From JBAXPV01 sp037132075 (GTDB lineage: Bacteria > Bacteroidota > Bacteroidia > Bacteroidales > CAIXZF01): a DNA stretch of 6,209 nucleotides. Within the stretch, counting starts at the first letter, position 1; every line of letters starts with the position of its first letter. The position numbers were made by a program, and so were the translations under genes. Where the stretch lies: contig JBAXPV010000082.1 in the NCBI GenBank assembly GCA_037132075.1, positions 1 to 6,209 of the forward strand. Direction: 5' to 3'. Below the pieces are notes generated by a model, which worked only from the letters and a program-made list of their open reading frames with translations, did no database searches and had not been told where the DNA came from. Positions 1 to 3,992 of the stretch are shown here, piece after piece.

Positions 1-54
1 CAAAATTAATTTGCCTAGTTAGGATGCACAAGATGGGGTTGGTGGGGTGGATAC
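1..54. other. Unrelated sequence at left edge, joined to a truncated methyltransferase gene
   Basis: The methyltransferase reading frame can be followed upstream of position 73 through residues reading LLAAKEM, which fit the family. Further upstream it becomes Gly/Trp-rich, unlike any methyltransferase I know, and meets an in-frame TAG at 16-18. The junction between gene and foreign sequence therefore lies near 50-55. The stretch contains a G-rich run at 35-50. I do not recognise these 54 bases. They could be the end of an insertion element or an assembly artefact. They do not match the reverse complement of the right edge of the window by eye. Confidence 0.5.
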
Positions 55-72
55 CTTTTAGCCGCAAAAGAA

Positions 73-501
73 ATGGTTCGCGTTCTGAAACCCGGTGGGA
101 AGATCGCTACTTCTGTTTGGAATGCTCCAGGAAAAAATTTCTGGGTTACAGCTATTATGGAAACAATCAGCAGAAACATTGAATTAACATCACCTCTACC
201 AGGTTCTCCAGGAATGTTTCGTTGTGCTAAAGATGGTTTTATCTCCGACATATTTATACAGGCAGGACTAAAAAATATTACACAAAAAGAAATTGCAGGA
301 AAAATGAACTTCAAAACAATTGATGTTTATTGGAGCATGATGACGGAAGTAGTTTCCCTTGTAGTTGCGGCTCTAAGCAAAGCGGATGATAAGCTGAAAA
401 ATAAAATTATGAAAGAAGTTTATCACGCATTAAATCAAAAATATTCTGATGGAGATATTTTGTTGGACTCAAGCGCTTTTGTAATTTATGGCGAAAAATA
501 A
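73..501 (+). CDS. C-terminal fragment of a class I SAM-dependent methyltransferase (5' truncated)
   Basis: The fragment begins MVRVLKPGGK. The VLKPGG block is the conserved post-motif segment at the end of the Rossmann SAM-binding core in UbiE-like class I methyltransferases. The rest (Ser-Val-Trp near residues 14-16, then a helical C-terminal part ending in VIYGEK) is the substrate-side half of such a protein. The N-terminal half, including the glycine-rich SAM-binding motif I, is absent. A complete enzyme would be about 250-280 residues, and only 142 follow this ATG. ATG 73 is probably an internal methionine of the original gene, because family-like sequence continues in frame to about position 55 before an in-frame stop at 16-18. 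The fragment cannot bind SAM alone and is likely a pseudogene remnant, or a gene cut at an assembly junction. The substrate is unknown. Confidence 0.75.
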   Translation: MVRVLKPGGKIATSVWNAPGKNFWVTAIMETISRNIELTSPLPGSPGMFRCAKDGFISDIFIQAGLKNITQKEIAGKMNFKTIDVYWSMMTEVVSLVVAALSKADDKLKNKIMKEVYHALNQKYSDGDILLDSSAFVIYGEK

Positions 502-656
502 GCTGATGAATTGTTGCGTGGACACATTAACAGGAATGCATAACAAGGGGATATCCCATTCTTGGCAGCAATGCATTCGCATACAAGTACACAATATGCC
601 CGCATAGGCCAACCAGAGCCTTTAAAACCACAAAAATCAAGAATTTTGATCAAAAT

Positions 657-661
657 GATTA
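657..661. repeat. Left target-site duplication (gatta)
   Basis: The bases gatta abut the left terminal inverted repeat and are repeated directly at 983-987 next to the right one. A 5-base match at exactly these two positions is unlikely by chance (about 1 in 1000) and supports insertion by transposition. Confidence 0.65.
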
Positions 662-679
662 ACTGAAGTTTCGCATGTC
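662..679. repeat. Left terminal inverted repeat of the insertion element
   Basis: The 18 bases actgaagtttcgcatgtc pair without mismatch with 965-982. The match stops at both ends: 661/983 and 680/964 do not pair. The symmetry is therefore sharply bounded, as expected for transposon termini. Confidence 0.8.
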
Positions 680-792
680 ACGAGAACCCGCAATTTGAAA
701 CGTTTTGTGAAATATAAGCAATAGCCTATTATGTTAATTTGTAAAAGACTTTGCAACAGCCATCCTTCGACTCCGCTCAGGATGACGGGTGG

Positions 793-823
793 TTCTCAAC
801 GTAATGTAGCATTACATTGAGAA
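793..823. repeat. Internal hairpin 1 of the REP-like core
   Basis: The arms ttctcaacgtaatg (793-806) and cattacattgagaa (810-823) pair at 13 of 14 positions around a 3-base loop (tag). The exception, C800 against A816, would be a G-U wobble if the minus strand were transcribed. That hints the structure is better preserved as RNA from the minus strand, though one position is thin evidence. Confidence 0.7.
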
Positions 824-852
824 TATATTTTATATATTATAATAACAGTATT

Positions 853-883
853 ATTTCAATGTTACCCATAGTAACATTGAAAT
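853..883. repeat. Internal hairpin 2 of the REP-like core
   Basis: The arms atttcaatgttac (853-865) and gtaacattgaaat (871-883) are a perfect 13-bp inverted repeat around the 5-base loop ccata. The hairpin abuts the right arm of the REP-like repeat, and a short AT-only spacer separates it from hairpin 1. Confidence 0.75.
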
Positions 884-964
884 CCTCCGTCATCCTGAGC
901 GGAGTCGAAGGAGGGCTGTTCTACAGTTTAGTAACGTTCATTATCTGCATATATGTTATATAAA

Positions 965-982
965 GACATGCGAAACTTCAGT
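965..982. repeat. Right terminal inverted repeat of the insertion element
   Basis: This is gacatgcgaaacttcagt, the exact reverse complement of 662-679. Between the terminal repeats and the nested core, the two flanks (680-754 and 921-964) are not mirror images of each other and differ in length. Confidence 0.8.
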
Positions 983-987
983 GATTA
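983..987. repeat. Right target-site duplication (gatta)
   Basis: This is the direct repeat of the gatta at 657-661, immediately outside the right 18-bp terminal inverted repeat. The following base (a, 988) also matches the first base of the left terminal repeat, so a 6-base duplication cannot be strictly excluded. A 5-base duplication keeps both termini symmetrical. Confidence 0.65.
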
Positions 988-1019
988 AGTGTTGAGCATC
1001 GGCTTTTCTCTCGTGCAAA

Positions 1020-1042
1020 AGACACTGATTTTTTTAGTGTCT
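1020..1042. terminator. Small hairpin, possible weak terminator
   Basis: agacact (1020-1026) pairs with agtgtct (1036-1042), with a T-rich loop between. On the plus strand no T-run follows the stem. On the minus strand the stem is followed by only three to four T residues. It lies downstream of the mobile element and could be a weak terminator or simply chance symmetry in AT-rich DNA. Confidence 0.2.
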
Positions 1043-1089
1043 AAAGAATAATTCCCTCTAACAAAACGAAAAACAAGGGACCTTTCGTA

Positions 1090-1141
1090 AACATTTCGGC
1101 TTTGCCAATGTTATAATAACAATCATTTTATAACATTTTTT
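1090..1141 (+). promoter_or_regulatory. Attenuator-like pair of mutually exclusive hairpins
   Basis: Hairpin A: aacatt (1090-1095) pairs with aatgtt (1107-1112), with an inner ggc/gcc stem (1098-1100 with 1104-1106) around a ttt loop. Hairpin B: aatgttataa (1107-1116) pairs perfectly with ttataacatt (1128-1137), and T-residues run from 1136 to 1141, as in an intrinsic terminator. The segment 1107-1112 belongs to both stems, so only one can form at a time. That is the layout of an antiterminator/terminator switch, placed about 110 bases before the gene at 1254. Stem B is AU-only apart from one G-C pair, so it would be weak. No ligand-binding domain or leader peptide is recognisable, and chance symmetry in AT-rich DNA is a real alternative. 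Confidence 0.25.
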
Positions 1142-1253
1142 ACAATAACCTTATACTTAACATATAGCCTATAAACGAGCTATTCTTCATGAAACCCGAT
1201 ATATTTCTCATTGGCAGAACATAATTGGATATTTATATGATAAAACAATAAAA

Positions 1254-1661
1254 ATGACAAAAGATAAAGGAACAAAAGAGAATCCGTGGAAACTCAAGAC
1301 TCCACCAATGACATCTGATTTCGAAATGTATAAAGGTGAAAAGGACGGAAAAGACGTAATTGTTTGTGTAGTTGGCAAGACAACGCTGTTATACGATAAC
1401 CGTTGCATTGCTGACCTTCATACAATGCTTAAACAACACGGTGACTGGATGGAACTAGGTAGCGCTGACGAACAGAAACCTGCTAAAGATGGAACTGTTG
1501 AAGCATGGGGACGTTCAGAAAAGAATCCTATCGGCGGTTGGTATGGACTAAAGAAAGGACTTCGTGGACGCTTCGGAATGTACATTCCTCCTTTAATGGA
1601 AACTTTAGGTCTTGTCGAATTGACACACGACGCAAAGGGAAATAAAATGAAAGCAAAATAA
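1254..1661 (+). CDS. Small conserved protein of unknown function (135 aa)
   Basis: I recognise this as a widely distributed family of short soluble proteins without assigned function. I believe it carries a DUF label, possibly DUF6855, but am not certain. There is no signal peptide or membrane segment. The strongly family-like stretches are NPWKL (residues 10-14), LLYDNRCIADLHTML (45-59), GDWMELG (63-69), EAWGR (83-87) and a highly patterned block with NPIGGWYGL (91-99) and KGLRGRFGMYIPP (101-113). The dense Gly, Trp, Arg and Tyr residues there suggest a structured binding surface. The ends are charged and probably disordered. The ATG at 1254 is the first in frame and is preceded by A-rich sequence (aaaacaataaaa) instead of a Shine-Dalgarno site, normal for Bacteroidota. 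It appears to be a single-gene unit: 752 gene-free bases precede it and 239 follow. Its codon choice looks somewhat less AT-biased than its neighbours, which may mean horizontal acquisition or simply strong conservation. Confidence 0.8.
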   Translation: MTKDKGTKENPWKLKTPPMTSDFEMYKGEKDGKDVIVCVVGKTTLLYDNRCIADLHTMLKQHGDWMELGSADEQKPAKDGTVEAWGRSEKNPIGGWYGLKKGLRGRFGMYIPPLMETLGLVELTHDAKGNKMKAK

Positions 1662-1826
1662 AGTGAAAACTATAATTAATGGAAAAGGAACATTAGTAGT
1701 TAATTTTCAGCACACAGAAACGGAAAAGCAATAAACGCACAAACACAGAACCTGCATATTGCCTCATAAAAAATGCAGCCCATCCCATAATCTCTAAATA
1801 ATACTCTCTTTTGGTGTTAAATTAGG

Positions 1827-1834
1827 TAACTTTG
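1827..1834 (+). promoter_or_regulatory. Bacteroidota -7 promoter element for the phosphoesterase gene
   Basis: TAACTTTG matches the TAnnTTTG element of the primary sigma factor in Bacteroidota exactly. Transcription would begin near 1841, giving a leader of about 60 bases before the ATG at 1901. A TTTG lies upstream at 1810-1813, but its 13-base spacing is shorter than the roughly 17-23 bases I recall for the -33 element, so the -33 half is not convincing. Confidence 0.5.
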
Positions 1835-1900
1835 CGAGGAAGATGTCAATTTATACAAAAAACAGCTTCTCGAGTAAAACGAACTAATTAATGATGTAAG

Positions 1901-3223
1901 ATGAAAATTATTTTAAGATTATCAATTGCACTTTTTGTGATGATGCATATTAGTGTTTTCGCATCATTTGAAAAATCAGGGCCATCGGGTCCAGAGCTCA
2001 ATCCATTTAGCAATGGGGGGAAAGAACGGAATATGATCGTTGTTATCAGCGATATTCATCTGGGTGCCGATACCGCTTATGCCGAGTGCAAACATAATCT
2101 TAAGCCTCTTGAAAATCTGTTAAAACAAATCAAAGAGTCTCCCAATGTAAAAGAACTGGTTATCGCCGGAGATTTGGTCGATGAATGGTTTGTGCCAGCC
2201 ACGACAAATACTTATCAGGGAAAGGACCAGGCTGATTTTGTACGTCGAATTGCGGCAACAAACAAGGGAGTATTTGATGCTATTAACAGCATCATTCACG
2301 AAAGAAAAATATTGGTTACTTATGTACCAGGAAACCATGACCTAAGCATCACTGCTGTAAATATTGATAATGTCCTTCCAGGGATAAACCAGGCACGGGA
2401 TGCAGTGCTGGGTTTAGGTACCTACTCCCCGCATGACTATCCCAAAATAGCTATTGAACATGGCCACAGATATAATTTTTTCTGTGCGCCTGACCCTATT
2501 TCAAACCAGTCCATAGCGCCGGGCACTATTATGCCTCCCGGGTACTTTTTCACAAGAATTGCCGCACTGTACGTGATACAAGGACGACCATCACCAACGA
2601 ATACCATAGCTGTTGTAACCCAAAACAAACCAGTAGATTTAAGCCATGACTTACTGTTCCGATATTGGCAGGACTGGGCCTTAACCGTGAAACTTTACCC
2701 GATTAAAAACAGGCTTGATGAGCAGATTATTGTAACAAACGTTAATGGATTCTCCGGGTCATATTCTGTAAACAATCTTCTTCCGTTTCAATCAAACCCA
2801 GGCGGATTGCTAGATGTGCATCTTTTTAAAGGGATTCAAGACAATTGGGAAGCAAGACAAACACTTAACAATGTATCAATACATATAGCCACTGCTCGTG
2901 CCATAGATTCTGTAATGTCAGCAACCGAAACCGACTACCAGGCAAAGCAGCAGTACTTTATGAACCCTGCCTCAGATAAAAGAATTGTTGTTTTTGGTCA
3001 TACGCACGAACCGAAAATTGTCGCGTCTGAGAATTTAAACAATAAGAAATGTATTTATGCGAATTCAGGAACGTGGATTGATCATAATCCAGGTAAAACC
3101 ACTATGAATTTTGTCGTCATAACACCACAGAGCGTTGAGCCATCAACACATACCCTGATAAAACTTTACAATTACGAAAAAGAAGTTGTTACAAAAATGG
3201 CTGAAGACTCCATGCGCTATTAA
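1901..3223 (+). CDS. Exported calcineurin-like metallophosphoesterase (440 aa)
   Basis: The metallophosphoesterase signature motifs are present in order. D51-x-H53 lies in SDIHLG, G90-D91-x-x-D94 in AGDLVDEW, G144-N145-H146-D147, the metal-ligand histidine region EHGHRYN around 186-192, and G366-H367-T368-H369 followed by a NSGTWID segment (388-394). These residues bind the two-metal centre that hydrolyses phosphoester or pyrophosphate bonds. The GDLVDEW motif resembles LpxH-type UDP-2,3-diacylglucosamine pyrophosphatases, but the protein is far longer than LpxH (about 240 residues). About 175 residues separate the EHGHRYN and GHTH motifs, an insertion that may form a separate cap. Residues 1-21 form a signal peptide, with a likely cleavage after Ala21 (VFA-SF) and no lipobox, so the enzyme should act in the periplasm or outside the cell. 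A cytoplasmic LpxH role is therefore unlikely. ATG 1901 is chosen because it gives the intact signal peptide. The substrate is unknown. Confidence 0.88.
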   Translation: MKIILRLSIALFVMMHISVFASFEKSGPSGPELNPFSNGGKERNMIVVISDIHLGADTAYAECKHNLKPLENLLKQIKESPNVKELVIAGDLVDEWFVPATTNTYQGKDQADFVRRIAATNKGVFDAINSIIHERKILVTYVPGNHDLSITAVNIDNVLPGINQARDAVLGLGTYSPHDYPKIAIEHGHRYNFFCAPDPISNQSIAPGTIMPPGYFFTRIAALYVIQGRPSPTNTIAVVTQNKPVDLSHDLLFRYWQDWALTVKLYPIKNRLDEQIIVTNVNGFSGSYSVNNLLPFQSNPGGLLDVHLFKGIQDNWEARQTLNNVSIHIATARAIDSVMSATETDYQAKQQYFMNPASDKRIVVFGHTHEPKIVASENLNNKKCIYANSGTWIDHNPGKTTMNFVVITPQSVEPSTHTLIKLYNYEKEVVTKMAEDSMRY

Positions 3224-3301
3224 CAGGAACCAAGTGTAGCAGTAATAAGTGTTTCTTTAATATCAGAACGGTTTTAACAGATAATCATTAAATAATATGG
3301 G

Positions 3302-3856
3302 ATGTTGAAATTTTCAAATTTTTCTATACTTGTTATTACGCTCATTATTATGGCAATTTTTTCCCTTAGTTGCAAAACACAGAAAACCATGATTGACAAT
3401 ACAGTAGTTAAAGAATTGGACGTCCAAAGATATTTAGGCACCTGGTATGAAATCGCGCGTTTCAACCATAGTTTTGAACGCGGACTGGTTGGTGTTACAG
3501 CAAAGTACTCCTTGCGCGACGATGGGAAAATAAAAGTTGTAAACAGTGGCTATAAAGATAGTTTAAACGGTAAATTTTCACAGGCTGAAGGGAAAGCCAA
3601 GATCCCCGACCCCATTAACAACCCGGCAAAATTAAAAGTGTCATTTTTCTTGTTTTTTTATGGCGATTATTATGTTATGGAATTGGACAAAGATTATCAG
3701 TGGGCTGTTATCGGCAGCAGTTCTGATAAATATCTTTGGATTTTGAGTCGAAAGCCACAAATAAAACAGGATCTATACAACGAATTACGCGAAAGACTGA
3801 AGAAAAGAGGTTACGATGTTTCAAAACTAATTGAGGTGAGGCAACAAGAATTGTAG
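3302..3856 (+). CDS. blc: Blc-type outer-membrane lipocalin lipoprotein (184 aa)
   Basis: The N-terminus is a lipoprotein signal: a hydrophobic stretch to residue 23 followed by Cys24 in FSLSC. The box is slightly non-canonical, with Ser at -3. Cys24 would be lipidated after cleavage. The residues after it (KTQKTM) carry no acidic cluster like the surface-export signals of some Bacteroidota lipoproteins, so a periplasm-facing position is more likely. The lipocalin barrel begins with the diagnostic GTWYE (46-50). It continues through alternating beta-strand sequence with GDYYVMELD (121-129) and YLWILSR (144-150), and ends with a helix rich in Arg and Lys, all as in Escherichia coli Blc (177 residues). 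Blc-family proteins bind fatty acids or lysophospholipids and are thought to help maintain or repair the envelope. The gene starts 78 bases after the phosphoesterase stop, on the same strand, and may share its transcript. No separate promoter is evident. Confidence 0.9.
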   Translation: MLKFSNFSILVITLIIMAIFSLSCKTQKTMIDNTVVKELDVQRYLGTWYEIARFNHSFERGLVGVTAKYSLRDDGKIKVVNSGYKDSLNGKFSQAEGKAKIPDPINNPAKLKVSFFLFFYGDYYVMELDKDYQWAVIGSSSDKYLWILSRKPQIKQDLYNELRERLKKRGYDVSKLIEVRQQEL

Positions 3857-3992
3857 TATCTTACAAGATTCTCCAAATAAATATCAGACCAATAAATATT
3901 TAGAGCCAGCTTAATTCATCGTTTTTGTAAATATTTTCAGGAGTTCAGTGCTTTCAGCCCTATTCAGTTTCGCGCTTTTTTAATATTCCAAT

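Larger units (their letters stand above)
755..920. repeat. REP-like nested inverted repeat with two internal hairpins
   Basis: The arms are 755-788 and 887-920, 34 bases each. They pair with a single mismatch (762 against 913). The core of the arm contains ccttcgactccgctcagg followed by atgacgg. I recall this sequence recurring as a dispersed repeat in many bacterial genomes, which I cannot verify here. Between the arms are two separate hairpins, at 793-823 and 853-883. The full unit could extrude as a branched cruciform in DNA or fold as a multi-branched RNA. Such palindromes in bacteria are often moved by RAYT (IS200/IS605-like) transposases, but none is encoded in this window. Confidence 0.8.
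662..982. mobile_element. MITE-like non-autonomous insertion element, 321 bp
   Basis: The ends are a perfect 18-bp inverted repeat: actgaagtttcgcatgtc at 662-679 and its exact reverse complement at 965-982. Immediately outside, the same 5 bases (gatta) occur at 657-661 and 983-987, as expected for a target-site duplication made by a transposase. The interior has no open reading frame of useful size, so the element could only move with a transposase supplied elsewhere. Its interior is itself a nested inverted repeat with two further hairpins. Together, perfect termini, flanking duplication and lack of coding sequence fit a miniature inverted-repeat transposable element. I cannot name the parent insertion-sequence family from the termini. 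It lies in a gene-free gap and breaks no recognisable gene. Confidence 0.75.
502..1253. other. 752-base intergenic region dominated by a nested inverted-repeat element
   Basis: I see no convincing protein-coding gene here on either strand. The left part (502-656) holds only weak symmetry: gaatgcat at 534-541 is mirrored by atgcattc at 571-578, and gggatatccc at 548-557 is a short palindrome. Neither is followed by a T-run, so neither looks like a terminator for the methyltransferase. The centre (657-987) is the insertion-like element with its target duplication. The right part (988-1253) is very AT-rich and contains a 7-bp hairpin and two overlapping hairpins, described separately. It leads to the start of the small gene at 1254. 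Confidence 0.7.

Noticed and set aside
15..314. 99-codon open frame on the minus strand with a hydrophobic start
   Set aside because: It is antisense to the methyltransferase fragment, which has clear family motifs, and it resembles no known protein.
662..982. CRISPR array or integron attachment site as an explanation for the repeats
   Set aside because: The repeats are inverted and nested, not direct and regularly spaced. There are no cas or integrase genes, and a flanking target duplication fits transposition better.
1199..1207. TATATTTC as a -7 promoter box for the gene at 1254
   Set aside because: The final G of TAnnTTTG is missing, no TTG lies at a suitable distance upstream, and such matches are common in AT-rich DNA.
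1208..1408. 66-codon minus-strand frame overlapping the start of the small conserved gene
   Set aside because: The plus-strand frame has family-like sequence from its first residues. The antisense frame is low-complexity Ser/Val/Phe sequence.
1752..1778. ctgcat/atgcag inverted repeat between the small gene and the phosphoesterase gene
   Set aside because: The stem is six base pairs with a long loop and no following T-run, so it does not support a terminator call.
3947..3982. Possible terminator after the lipocalin gene (agtgc with gcgct followed by six T)
   Set aside because: The stem would be five pairs including a wobble, with a loop of more than 20 bases, which is too weak to report.
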